From Parcubacteria group bacterium GW2011_GWB1_44_7 (GTDB lineage Bacteria; Patescibacteria; Paceibacteria; UBA9973; DSPV01): a stretch of DNA of 58,051 bases. A model generated the notes under the pieces. The model had not been told where the DNA came from. It saw only the letters and a list, made by a program, of their open reading frames with translations, and searched no databases. The DNA is taken from positions 1 through 58,051 of the forward strand of contig LCJJ01000004.1 of the NCBI GenBank assembly GCA_000999175.1, given 5' to 3'. Positions 7,488-16,095 of the stretch are shown piece after piece. A program made the translations under genes and the position numbers. Position 1 is the stretch's first letter. The number at the start of each line of letters is the position of its first letter.

Positions 7488-8759
7488 ATGTCAAACGAAA
7501 TCACCAAACCAAAACTGTTTTTTGTGCCGCACTATGTCGGCAGTTTGCGTTATTTTGAAAAACTTTTGCCCCATCTGACCGGTCGCTATGAAGTCAGGTT
7601 TTTACTTCTATTTGTTCATCAGGTAACTTACGGAGAGATGCTGGCTTATTGTCGCCAGCGCGATTTGGCTTATGACTTAGTGGTGCCACCGAAAGCCATT
7701 GATAATTCCCGAAAAACTAAATTTCCGGTGTTTTCTCTAATCCGCGATTTAATTTCTTATAAGAAGCAGATTTTGTCTTTACTGAATGGTCAACGAATTA
7801 AAAAAATTATTTCTGTCAACGACGGCGGTATTTATGTCGGCTATTTGATGACTGAAGCAAACCGACGAGGAATTGATACTGCTGTTTTGCAATGGGCGCT
7901 GGCTTATGAAGGTCAAAGAGAGCGACCGAAAAAAGAAATTTTTGTCTGGCGACGGATTTTGTATCAGTTGATTAAACCAGTTTATATTGCTTTTAAAAAA
8001 GCGGTTGTCTTATTAATTCTTGATTTTTATCAAACCAAGGGGGTGCCGGGTGGCGGCACGGCTAAACGTTTTGGCATTATCAATCAGCAAGCTTGGGAAT
8101 TTTTCAGAAAACAAGGCGTGCCGCCGGAAAAAATGACCGTGGTCGGTTATTTGGACTTTCATTTGGCGGAAGCAAAAAAGAAACAGTTGGACGCTGATGG
8201 ACTGGCGCGAAAAAAGGCGGCCGAAACGCTCGGTTTGGACTTGGGTAAAAAACAAATTGTGATTTTCACTTCGGCTTATAACTCCCGAGTGGTAAATGTT
8301 TTAAACGATAACGGCCAATATCAATTTTATGAAAATATTGTGAAAATAATTAAGCAGATTTACCCGAAAGAATCTCACGAGATTATTATAAAACCTCACC
8401 CGATTGAACGAACCGAACTTTATCAGCCGCTGGAAAAATTCGGTGTCAAGATTTTTGCCAATTTAGCCGACAATTTTACTTTAGTTTATTTCTCCGATTT
8501 ATACATTGCCGACAGTTCCACCGCCAACTTCATTCCGATAACGATGGGCAAAAAAACGATTTTCATAAATTTTTTTCATTTGCCGCTGATTGAAAAATCA
8601 GCCCCTTATTTCGGTATCAAAGGTTTTATCACCAATCAAGACGAATTCAGGTCTTTGCTCCAAAAGCACAAAGCCGGCATTCTCGATTATCAATACGAAA
8701 CCAAAAAGGAAATTATCACACCGGATTCTCTTACTAAAATTTTAAACTGGATTGGCTAA
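7488..8759 (+). CDS. GT-B-fold glycosyl/glycerophosphotransferase-like protein
   Basis: This 423-residue protein resembles the CDP-glycerol glycerophosphotransferase and capsule glycosyltransferase superfamily. The C-terminal half carries the typical features: a VVGYLDFHLA linker, a strand-loop with FTSAYNSR, the IIIKPHPIERTEL motif, and the late YIADSSTANFIPITMGK motif. HPIE and DSST-type motifs bind the nucleotide in this fold. The protein is cytoplasmic or membrane-associated. It stands alone with a -10 box (TATATT, 7477-7482) five bases before the ATG. Donor and acceptor sugars are unknown. Confidence 0.7.
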   Translation: MSNEITKPKLFFVPHYVGSLRYFEKLLPHLTGRYEVRFLLLFVHQVTYGEMLAYCRQRDLAYDLVVPPKAIDNSRKTKFPVFSLIRDLISYKKQILSLLNGQRIKKIISVNDGGIYVGYLMTEANRRGIDTAVLQWALAYEGQRERPKKEIFVWRRILYQLIKPVYIAFKKAVVLLILDFYQTKGVPGGGTAKRFGIINQQAWEFFRKQGVPPEKMTVVGYLDFHLAEAKKKQLDADGLARKKAAETLGLDLGKKQIVIFTSAYNSRVVNVLNDNGQYQFYENIVKIIKQIYPKESHEIIIKPHPIERTELYQPLEKFGVKIFANLADNFTLVYFSDLYIADSSTANFIPITMGKKTIFINFFHLPLIEKSAPYFGIKGFITNQDEFRSLLQKHKAGILDYQYETKKEIITPDSLTKILNWIG

Positions 8760-8807
8760 AATCACCGAGGAAAGATTTTTTACTAAATACTAACTTAGAA
8801 CACTAAC

Positions 8808-8847
8808 TAGGTGCTAACTATAAGCTATAGCTACGAGTTAGCACCTA
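8808..8847 (+). repeat. GCTATMGC-core palindrome, copy A (solitary)
   Basis: The perfect 12-bp arms TAGGTGCTAACT (8808-8819) and AGTTAGCACCTA (8836-8847) enclose a 16-base loop ATAAGCTATAGCTACG. The loop centre AGCTATAGCT (8823-8832) is itself a palindrome. Two further CTAACT words lie just upstream. It sits between two convergent genes. No U-tract follows, so it is not a simple terminator. Confidence 0.85.
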
Positions 8848-8906
8848 ACAGAAAAACAAATAAAATTAAAAGAAGAATAATGAAAAAGTCATAAAAAACT
8901 GAAACG

Positions 8907-8930
8907 AAAGCCCCGCTGGAGCGGGGCTTT
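8907..8930. terminator. Bidirectional Rho-independent terminator
   Basis: AAAGCCCCGC (8907-8916), loop TGGA, GCGGGGCTTT (8921-8930): a perfect 10-bp stem between the convergent glycosyltransferase-like and KdsC-like genes. The T-run is short on both strands. Confidence 0.7.
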
Positions 8931-8961
8931 GAAAATGGGCTCGATGTTTTTTTACCTGATT

Positions 8962-9462
8962 TTATCTGAGAGACAAAATTAGGTCAAAAATTTCACGCAT
9001 CGCGTGGTCGCCACCCTTACGCAAAGTAACGTAAAGCGCAACTTTTTTGCAGGCGTCGTGGCCGTCGGCGACTGTCAGTGGTAAATCGACAAATCGCAAG
9101 CATTCCAAATCGTTGATATCATCACCAACGAAAGCCGCTTCGTAAGATGTGACACCTTCTTTTTCAAGCAACTTTTTCAAAAGCGACAATTTGTCATCAA
9201 CTCCTTGCCAGCAATCAATGCTCATCTTTTGGCAACGAGCCATTACGACCGGATTACTTTCTTTGGAAATGACAAAGAGTTTGATGCCCGTCGCTTTGAT
9301 ATCTTTGACACGCAAGGTGTCTTTGCGACTGCAGATTACGCTCTCGGTGCCGTCTTGGCAAAAAATTACTTTCCCGTCGGTCCAAACGCCGTCAAAGTCG
9401 GTAGCAATCAGTTTCAGGTTTTTGATTTTTCTTTCAAGTTCAAAAGTTATTTCGGTGTTCAT
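8962..9462 (-). CDS. KdsC/YrbI-family HAD phosphatase (second copy)
   Basis: A 166-residue C0-type HAD phosphatase. The nucleophile motif is ATDFDGVWTDG (Asp22, Asp24), a Ser/Thr motif II lies in LFVISKES, and the metal motif is VGDDINDLECL. It is only distantly similar to the copy at 3440, so this is not a recent duplication. The substrate is probably the 8- or 9-phosphate of a nonulosonic acid. It lies 70 bases before the methyltransferase on the same strand. Two KdsC-like and two NeuB genes in one region suggest two parallel acidic-sugar pathways. Confidence 0.85.
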   Translation of the reverse strand: MNTEITFELERKIKNLKLIATDFDGVWTDGKVIFCQDGTESVICSRKDTLRVKDIKATGIKLFVISKESNPVVMARCQKMSIDCWQGVDDKLSLLKKLLEKEGVTSYEAAFVGDDINDLECLRFVDLPLTVADGHDACKKVALYVTLRKGGDHAMREIFDLILSLR

Positions 9463-9532
9463 CAGTTGTGCCTTTCCGTATTTTGTTTATCATCGCTATC
9501 TTCTAAGAAGCTACAACATAAAAGTTTTTATG

Positions 9533-10249
9533 TCAAATTTTCTCCAGCCACAACCAGAAGTATCTTTGGTTTTCTCCTTCGGTTTTGATAATGGCAAGTG
9601 GTAAACTGGCAATGAGTTTTTCAGCATCGCGCCGAGCAAAAGCCGGACCGTAAAACCAATTTTTCTTGCTGGTCGGCAAGCCGCGCAGTTGGATTTTGGC
9701 GAGGCCGTTCGGTTTAAGCACTCGGCCGATTTCTTCAAGATTTCTCCGAATAGTTGCGATGTCGGGCATGTGCTGGAAAACGATGAAAGAAAAAACCAAA
9801 TCAAAGTTTGAATCGGGAAAGGGGAAAGTTAAACCGTCAGTCGCCGCCAAGCGAACATTGTTTTTATTAGCCAATCGTTTTTTGCCATGTTCAATCATTT
9901 GTTCCGAAATATCAATGCCGGTTACTTCACCAAAATTATTCGCTAAAAATTCGGTAATCCGGCCAATACCGCAACCAATTTCCAAAACCTTTTTGTCTTT
10001 GAATGGCACCAGTTTTTTTTGAAGCAAATCGTCTTTTTCTATCAGCATCTGAAAATCGTTTTTACCGGAATTTCGGAAAGTTTCTTCGTTAATTTTTTCT
10101 CCGTAATCGGTCATCACGAAATATCGGGCGTTTTCTTTGGCCAAGCGATTCCATTTTTTCTTGCTATCAGTCATTGTTTCGTCAGGCAAGAAACTATTCC
10201 AAAATCGTTGCAGAGTCGTATATATGTAGTTTTTTATTTTAGCTAGCAT
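9533..10249 (-). CDS. Class I SAM-dependent methyltransferase
   Basis: A 238-residue Methyltransf_11-type protein. The SAM loop is VLEIGCGIGRITEF, followed by TGIDISEQMI and by the motif around FDLVFSFIVFQHM. It lacks the zinc ribbon found in the other methyltransferases of this window. The C-terminal WFYGPAFARRDAEKLI segment is typical of small-molecule or sugar methyltransferases. It is divergent from the glycosyltransferase-like gene that starts at 10290. The acceptor is unknown. Confidence 0.8.
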   Translation of the reverse strand: MLAKIKNYIYTTLQRFWNSFLPDETMTDSKKKWNRLAKENARYFVMTDYGEKINEETFRNSGKNDFQMLIEKDDLLQKKLVPFKDKKVLEIGCGIGRITEFLANNFGEVTGIDISEQMIEHGKKRLANKNNVRLAATDGLTFPFPDSNFDLVFSFIVFQHMPDIATIRRNLEEIGRVLKPNGLAKIQLRGLPTSKKNWFYGPAFARRDAEKLIASLPLAIIKTEGENQRYFWLWLEKI

Positions 10250-10289
10250 CTTGGTATTCTACCATTTTTCATGCTTTAATGGTCGGGAT

Positions 10290-11648
10290 ATGAAAACCGT
10301 TTTTATCTCCAGTTTTCACGGCGTCGTGGCTCGCAATATTTTAATGACACCGGTGTTAAAAACACTTCAGGAACAAGCGCAAGTGGTAATTCTGTCGCCG
10401 GCTTTCAAAAAAGAATATTTTTCCAAAGTTTTTGCTTCGCCAAAAATTGAAATTGCGGGAATAGGTCATAAATTGACTAAGGTTGATTTATTTTTCCGGT
10501 CTTGGGCTTTAGCGGCCTCCAAAACACGCGGCCTTTACATCAAACATCGTTCAAAATTTTTTCAGGACGGCAAGCTTTTTTCTTTTCTGTTGGCGATTTT
10601 GCCATCGCGTCTCGGCGCCGCTTCGCGTTTCGGTTTCTGGCTTTTGCGTTTGGGTAACCGATTATTTTTTGGCAAACGAAATGGCATCTTTGGCGATTTA
10701 TTTGACAAAAAACAACCATCGTTGGTTTTCGCCACCGATATTCAAAACGAATTGGACGTTAGATTGTTGGAAGAAGCAAAACAACACAGCGTCAAAACTG
10801 TCGGGATGATTCGCTCTTGGGACAATCTCTCCACCAAAGGCGCGATTCGCGTTCAACCGGACATTTTAATCGTTAACAATGAAATCATTAAAAAAGAAGC
10901 GGTGAAATGGAATTTTATTGAAGAAAATAAAATCAAAATTGTCGGTATTCCGCATCATGACCGCTATCAGCAAACACCGCCGATTTCGCGCGCGGAATTT
11001 TTGAAAAATTTTGGTTTTGAAAATCCAAATCGGAAACTTATTCTTTTCGCGCCGGTTGGCAATCGCTATATCCGCCACAACACTTTAGACCAGAAGGTTT
11101 TAGAAATTCTCTCGCAATTTGACGCCAATGTTTTAGTCCGTCTGCCGCCCGGCGACCGCGTTGATTTTAAAGAAATCAAAAATTCTAAAGCCCAAATTGT
11201 TTTTGACAAAACCGGAGTTAATTTTGAGGGCGAAGATACCAAGTCCAATGAAATCGGCAAGCGAGATGATATAAGTTTGTGGTATTCCGTTTATTTTGCC
11301 GATGTGGTGGTTACCGGCCAATCCACTATCGCCTTGGACGCGGCGCTGTGCGGCAAGGGCTCGGTAATTATTGATTTTGATGCCGAATCGCGTCCATATT
11401 GGGACAGCGTCAGCCGCTATTATGATTACGAATATTATCAGAATATTATCAAGGCCGGTGGGGTTACTATGGCCAAGAGTTTACCCGATTTGATTTCCAG
11501 TGTGAAAAAATATCTAGCCGATTCTTTCTATAATGCCGCGTCGCGTCAGCAAATGATTTTAGGGCAGGAATATAAAATAGATGGTCGGTCTAGCGAACGC
11601 TTGGCGGTGGTTTTACTTGAATTGTTGGGTAATAACAAAAATGACTGA
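10290..11648 (+). CDS. GT-B-like glycosyltransferase, paralogue 1
   Basis: The ATG at 10290 is chosen because the conserved start MKTVFISSFHG matches the start of the paralogue at 13597. An in-frame TTG lies 39 bases upstream. The ~452-residue protein has a C-terminal nucleotide-sugar-binding pattern (LVRLPPGDRVDF, then VVTGQSTIALDAALCGK) like capsule and CDP-glycerol-transferase families. Its last codons overlap the next gene in ATGACTGA (8 bases), so translation is coupled to the methyltransferase. With 11641, 12638 and 13597 it forms a mirrored GT-MT-MT-GT block. Confidence 0.65.
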   Translation: MKTVFISSFHGVVARNILMTPVLKTLQEQAQVVILSPAFKKEYFSKVFASPKIEIAGIGHKLTKVDLFFRSWALAASKTRGLYIKHRSKFFQDGKLFSFLLAILPSRLGAASRFGFWLLRLGNRLFFGKRNGIFGDLFDKKQPSLVFATDIQNELDVRLLEEAKQHSVKTVGMIRSWDNLSTKGAIRVQPDILIVNNEIIKKEAVKWNFIEENKIKIVGIPHHDRYQQTPPISRAEFLKNFGFENPNRKLILFAPVGNRYIRHNTLDQKVLEILSQFDANVLVRLPPGDRVDFKEIKNSKAQIVFDKTGVNFEGEDTKSNEIGKRDDISLWYSVYFADVVVTGQSTIALDAALCGKGSVIIDFDAESRPYWDSVSRYYDYEYYQNIIKAGGVTMAKSLPDLISSVKKYLADSFYNAASRQQMILGQEYKIDGRSSERLAVVLLELLGNNKND

Positions 11649-12621
11649 ATTTGTTTATAATAAATTAAAATTGGAAAACATTGCCTGCAACCTTTGTGGC
11701 GACGCTGATTTTTTTATTTTGGCTCGTCGAGCGGCCAATGGTTTGCCGGCTCGAACTTGTCTTTGCAAAAAATGCGGCTTGATTTTTCTCAATCCGCGAA
11801 TGTCTAAAGATGATTATGATGAATATTACAAAGAACACTATCGCGCGCATCGCGCGGCTTCAATTGGCAAAACGGAACGCGCTGCCGAACTCCAAGTGAA
11901 TTTTGACGATGCCAGAAAATTCGGCCGAGCATTGGCAAAATTACTCTCATCTAACATTAAAGAATTCGGTTTAACTATTGATGTCGGCGCTTCCACCGGC
12001 GGTGTATTGTTCGGTTTGCGAGAGATTTTGCCGAAATTAGAACTTCTTGGCATCGAACCGTCGCTGGCGGAATCAGATTTCGCCAATCAACACGGCGTTA
12101 AAACCCACCGCGCTTTATTTGAAGATTTTTTGGCGAAAAGCGATGTGAGTAAAGTTTCCAACATTATCTGTGTCAGAAGTCTGAATCATTTGCTTGACCC
12201 AATGAGTTTTTTTATTTGGGCTAAAAAAATTTTGGCGCCGAACGGTAGTTTGATTTTGGTGGTAAAAAATTTTCGACACCAAGTGAGACGGGCCGGTCGG
12301 ATTATTGCCGGTGTGCAAATTGACCATCCTTATATGTTCACGCCGGAGACCTTGCGGACGATGGTTGAACAAGCCGGTTTTAAAGTGATTTACCTTGATA
12401 GCGACGAGTATAAAAATAAAACAGAATTAGCTAAACAAAAAGAAACCGGTTTCAGCATTCATCATATTCGTTTAGTGGCAAAAAAGAGTGCTGGCGGTAA
12501 TAAAAATTTTTCTCGTTGGTTATATTGGAAATTACGCTGGCAACTTTGGCCGCTGTTTTTAAAAATTTATTATCTTTTGTTCTACTCGCGCCGTTTTAAA
12601 TTTTTTAAATTTTTAAGATAA
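11641..12621 (+). CDS. Zinc-ribbon SAM methyltransferase, paralogue 1
   Basis: The start at 11641 overlaps the stop of the upstream gene. The ~326-residue protein begins with a CNLCG...CKKCGLIF zinc ribbon, as in sugar C-methyltransferases and in the protein at 515-1200. A class I SAM domain follows, with the loop IDVGASTGGVLFG and the acid end GIEPS. YMFTPETL and a basic-aromatic C-terminus follow. The next gene (12638) is a clear paralogue with the same order of motifs. Both probably methylate sugars or glycan-bound groups. Confidence 0.8.
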   Translation: MTEFVYNKLKLENIACNLCGDADFFILARRAANGLPARTCLCKKCGLIFLNPRMSKDDYDEYYKEHYRAHRAASIGKTERAAELQVNFDDARKFGRALAKLLSSNIKEFGLTIDVGASTGGVLFGLREILPKLELLGIEPSLAESDFANQHGVKTHRALFEDFLAKSDVSKVSNIICVRSLNHLLDPMSFFIWAKKILAPNGSLILVVKNFRHQVRRAGRIIAGVQIDHPYMFTPETLRTMVEQAGFKVIYLDSDEYKNKTELAKQKETGFSIHHIRLVAKKSAGGNKNFSRWLYWKLRWQLWPLFLKIYYLLFYSRRFKFFKFLR

Positions 12622-12637
12622 ATTTTAATCATTCATT

Positions 12638-13597
12638 ATGATAAAATTTCCCTATGAAAAAGCGAAATTAGAAACGGTGACCTGTAATTTTTGCGGCGAA
12701 AGCAATTTCAAAATTCTTTCCGAGCAAGGTCAAGATAATTTGCGATTGCGTTCAGTGATTTGCCGGAATTGCGGTTTGATTTTTATCAATCCGCGAATGA
12801 CGGCCGAATGGTATTTTAAGTATTACCAAGATGAATATCGTTCAAAAACCGTTGAGGGCGATAAAAGAGCGATGCGGGACAAAGAAATCATTTTCCGGGA
12901 ATTATTCGCCAATGGTTATCGGCATGGTTTGTTGTTGGCGGAATTGATTAAACCGCGCCTCGGCGGGGCGGGAACGATTTTGGAAGTCGGTTCCGGAGTC
13001 GGCGGCGTCTTGTCCGGCCTGAAAGAAAAATTAAAATGGGAAGTTCTTGGCATTGAACCGTCCAAACCGGAAACCGATTACGCCGAAAAGAAAGGAATTA
13101 AAACTTTCAATTTACTGATGGAAGAAGTCAACAAAAAAGCGCCGAGTTTAAGTGGATTTTCCGTGATTGTTTGCACCCAATCCCTGAATCATTTTTTAGA
13201 CCCGGCTTTTTTTCTGCGCTGGTCGCGCCAACATCTCGTTGCCGACGGACTTTTGGTTTTGGAGGTAATGAATTTTCGCCACCAACTCAAAAAAGCCGGC
13301 TTTTATAAAAATGCCGTCAAAATCGACCACCCTTATATGTTCACTCCAGAAACGCTTGCCAATTTTGTCCAAACCACCGGTTTTGAAATTTTATATTTTG
13401 ACACCGATGAAAAACGCGGCTCTTCCAATTCAGGTTTGCCGGATACTCATATTCGCTTAATTGCCCGCCGGACGGAACAACTACCCACTTCTGTTTCCAC
13501 CCATTCGCTCTCTAAGTTTGATTTATTTAAACTTTCGCCGTTTGTCATTTATTGCTATTATTTTTGGTTCTATCGCTTAAGATTTAGTGAATTTTAA
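12638..13597 (+). CDS. Zinc-ribbon SAM methyltransferase, paralogue 2
   Basis: This 319-residue protein shares the full layout of its upstream neighbour: CNFCG...CRNCGLIF, the SAM loop LEVGSGVGGVLSG, GIEPSKPETDYAE, the motif CTQSLNHFLDP, HPYMFTPETLA and a hydrophobic C-terminus. The conserved FRHQ...KIDHPYMFTPETL block is nearly the same in both, which shows a tandem duplication followed by divergence. Its TAA overlaps the ATG of the next gene (TAATG). Confidence 0.8.
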   Translation: MIKFPYEKAKLETVTCNFCGESNFKILSEQGQDNLRLRSVICRNCGLIFINPRMTAEWYFKYYQDEYRSKTVEGDKRAMRDKEIIFRELFANGYRHGLLLAELIKPRLGGAGTILEVGSGVGGVLSGLKEKLKWEVLGIEPSKPETDYAEKKGIKTFNLLMEEVNKKAPSLSGFSVIVCTQSLNHFLDPAFFLRWSRQHLVADGLLVLEVMNFRHQLKKAGFYKNAVKIDHPYMFTPETLANFVQTTGFEILYFDTDEKRGSSNSGLPDTHIRLIARRTEQLPTSVSTHSLSKFDLFKLSPFVIYCYYFWFYRLRFSEF

Positions 13598-14961
13598 TGA
13601 AAACCATTTTTATTCCAATTTTCCAAGGCGTCGCCGCCCTAAATATCTTGAGAACCGATGTCTTGAAAAAACTCCGGCAAAACCAGTGCGTTCGGATTAT
13701 TCTTTTGCTCTCTAGTCAAGCCAAATTAGATTATTACAAAAACATTTTTCCGGAAGCGGATGATTTGAAATATGTTTTATTTCCGGCACTGAAAACTGGC
13801 TGGTTGGAAAAGTTTTTTTCTTACCTTAAGGTTTATTTATTGCGGGCGGCCACCATGGATTTGAAACGGCGCTATGGTTATTATCAGTCGCGAAATTTCC
13901 CGCGATTTGCCGTCAGTTTTATTACTAATCGTTTTTTGGCCAAACCGACAGTTAGGCGATTGGCTCGTTTTTTTGACCAAAGATTAAGAATTGATACCGC
14001 TATTAGCAGATTATTTGAAGATTTCAAACCAACTTTAGTTTTTTTGCCGCATCTTTTCGGTGATGATGAAACGGCAATTCTTCGCGCCGCTTCGCGGCGC
14101 GGCGTCGCTTCAATCGGTTTCATCAATTCTTGGGATAAACTTACCTCGCGTTCCATTTTGCGGTTGTTACCGGATTATTTGGCGGTGCCGAACGAAATCA
14201 CCAAAAAAGAAGCGGTTGATTTTCACGATATGACCGCTACTCGAATTTTTGTCAGCGGCGCGCCCCAGTTTGATATTTACAAAAAATTTAAACCGACGGC
14301 TCGCGAAACTTTTTTGCAGTCAGTCGGGTTATCAACGGAGACGCGATTTATTTTATTTTGTCCGATGGGCAAGACTTTCAGCGATTCCGATTGGCAGTTT
14401 ATGGAATTAATTGAGGGTTTTATCGCCAATCAGTCATTGCCAAGCGACTTGCGGGTTTTGGCGCGTTTTCCGCCCAATGACACGGTCCAATTGAAAGATA
14501 AAGCCAAGTTAAGCCACTTTGTTTTTACGATGCCGGGCGTGCGTTTTACCAAAACTCGCGGCGTAGATTGGGATATGAACGAATCGGATTTGCAGAGTTT
14601 GTTTGATTCAATTTATTGGAGCGAATTGGTGATTTGTCCGCCGTCCACGGTTTCCATTGACGCCGCGATTTTGGACAAACCCATCATCAATTTAGGTTTT
14701 GATTTTGTGCCGGAAAAATCCTATCGCAGTATTCTCCGTTTCTACGGCGCGACGCATTATCAAAACATAATGAAGCTCGGGGGTATTTCCTTGGCCAAAG
14801 ATAAAGATGATTTACTTGGACTGATTAAAAGTTATTTATCCGACCCTCGCCAAAATGTGGCTGGCCGATTGAAAATTGTTAAAAATCAAGTAGAAAGACT
14901 GGACGGAAAAGCGGGGGAGCGAATCGCCGGTTTCATCCTTGACATTTTGAATAAGAGCTGA
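13597..14961 (+). CDS. GT-B-like glycosyltransferase, paralogue 2
   Basis: A 454-residue paralogue of the protein at 10290. Both begin with MKT(V/I)FI..F.GV and share the middle motif for a strand-loop with SWD(N/K)L. Both have a late LARFPPNDTV or LVRLPPGDRV block and a VICPPSTVSIDAAILDKPI type donor-binding motif. Transcription is coupled to the methyltransferase before it. The two pairs may add two similar, differently methylated sugars. Specificity cannot be inferred. Confidence 0.65.
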   Translation: MKTIFIPIFQGVAALNILRTDVLKKLRQNQCVRIILLLSSQAKLDYYKNIFPEADDLKYVLFPALKTGWLEKFFSYLKVYLLRAATMDLKRRYGYYQSRNFPRFAVSFITNRFLAKPTVRRLARFFDQRLRIDTAISRLFEDFKPTLVFLPHLFGDDETAILRAASRRGVASIGFINSWDKLTSRSILRLLPDYLAVPNEITKKEAVDFHDMTATRIFVSGAPQFDIYKKFKPTARETFLQSVGLSTETRFILFCPMGKTFSDSDWQFMELIEGFIANQSLPSDLRVLARFPPNDTVQLKDKAKLSHFVFTMPGVRFTKTRGVDWDMNESDLQSLFDSIYWSELVICPPSTVSIDAAILDKPIINLGFDFVPEKSYRSILRFYGATHYQNIMKLGGISLAKDKDDLLGLIKSYLSDPRQNVAGRLKIVKNQVERLDGKAGERIAGFILDILNKS

Positions 14962-14975
14962 TTATATGTTAAGTC

Positions 14976-16094
14976 ATGGTTAATAAAACAATAAAAATAA
15001 AATCAGGCAAAGTCGCCAAAATTATTGGCGGCAAAGAGATTTTTATCGTGGCGGAAATCGGCAAAAATTTTATCCAGACGGAAGAAGAACGACCGATTGC
15101 CGAGTATTTACGCAACGCCAAAGAACTCATTGACGCGGCGGCCGAAGCCGGCGTGGACGCGGTGAAATTCCAAACCCACGAGCTTTCTGACGAACAATTA
15201 AATGTTCCCATTGTCGGACCCCACGCCCCCAGTTTTGACCGTTATCCTTGGGTTAGGCGAAATACTGAAGCTACCCCTATTAGATTTTGGCGAGCGATTA
15301 AAAAACACGCCGAGAAAAGAAGATTGGTTTTCTTTTCCACTCCCATGAGCCGAAAGGCGGCTGAAAAATTGGACAAGGTGGGTGTGCCGATTTGGAAAGT
15401 TGCTTCCGGCGATATGTTGGACTACGCCCTACTTGATTATATGTTTGAGACCGATAAACCGATGATTATTTCCAGCGGCCAGGTTAGTTTAGCGGAACTA
15501 GATGGAATCGTTGGTCACATTCGGGCTCGAGGTATTCAGTTTGCTTTGCTCTATTGCGTCAGTCATTATCCTTGCCCGAAAGAATTTTTTAACCTGGGAA
15601 CGATTGAACACTTCCAAGAGAAGTATCCCGAAGCGGTGATTGGCTTTTCCGACCATTCTATAGAAAACATTGACATTCCATTGGCGGCGGTGAAGCTCGG
15701 CGCGCAAATTATTGAGAAGCATTTTTCCCTATCCCGAGATCTTTTTGGAACCGATCACAAGGTCTCAATGACCCCAGGGGAAATGAAATCTTTAGTTGAG
15801 GCCATTCGCGAAGACCAATACAAAAAGGTTAATCACAAGTTGTATTACGGCAAAAAGACCAAAGAATTGGAAGGCGCTAAAAATCATATGCGGCCATCTT
15901 TCAACAAGGCATTGGTAGCGGCCCGCAATCTTCCCAAGGGTACCACTCTCACCAAGAAAATGGTTTATGCTATGAGGCCGATTAAGCTTATCAAAGGCTT
16001 GCCCTCGGAAAAGTTTTTTGAAGTAATTGGTCATAAGACTAGAGCCGCCCTAAAAAAATACCAACCCATTAGTTGGCGGGTGTTAAAAAAGTAA
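14976..16094 (+). CDS. neuB: NeuB-family nonulosonic acid synthase with SAF domain
   Basis: The 372-residue enzyme condenses PEP with a 6-deoxy or N-acetyl mannose-type sugar. Barrel motifs are FIVAEIGKNF, VKFQTHELS, FFSTPMS, WKVASGDMLDY, ISSGQVS, YCVSHYPCP, GFSDHSIE and IEKHFSLSRD. The C-terminal SAF (antifreeze-like) domain is present from about residue 305, with LVAARNLPKGTTLTKKM. It completes the active site in dimers of the family. It starts a compact neuB-neuC-neuA operon (neuC 2 bases after, neuA overlapping), as in sialic and legionaminic acid clusters. Confidence 0.92.
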   Translation: MVNKTIKIKSGKVAKIIGGKEIFIVAEIGKNFIQTEEERPIAEYLRNAKELIDAAAEAGVDAVKFQTHELSDEQLNVPIVGPHAPSFDRYPWVRRNTEATPIRFWRAIKKHAEKRRLVFFSTPMSRKAAEKLDKVGVPIWKVASGDMLDYALLDYMFETDKPMIISSGQVSLAELDGIVGHIRARGIQFALLYCVSHYPCPKEFFNLGTIEHFQEKYPEAVIGFSDHSIENIDIPLAAVKLGAQIIEKHFSLSRDLFGTDHKVSMTPGEMKSLVEAIREDQYKKVNHKLYYGKKTKELEGAKNHMRPSFNKALVAARNLPKGTTLTKKMVYAMRPIKLIKGLPSEKFFEVIGHKTRAALKKYQPISWRVLKK

Positions 16095-16095
16095 T

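Noticed and set aside
8962..9462. A KDO biosynthesis assignment for the KdsC-like genes
   Set aside because: No kdsA, kdsB or lipid A genes were seen, and the neighbours are NeuA/NeuB-type. A 9-phosphate nonulosonic acid phosphatase is more consistent.
9149..9604. A 151-residue plus-strand frame across the KdsC-like gene
   Set aside because: It overlaps two recognised minus-strand genes and has no family features.
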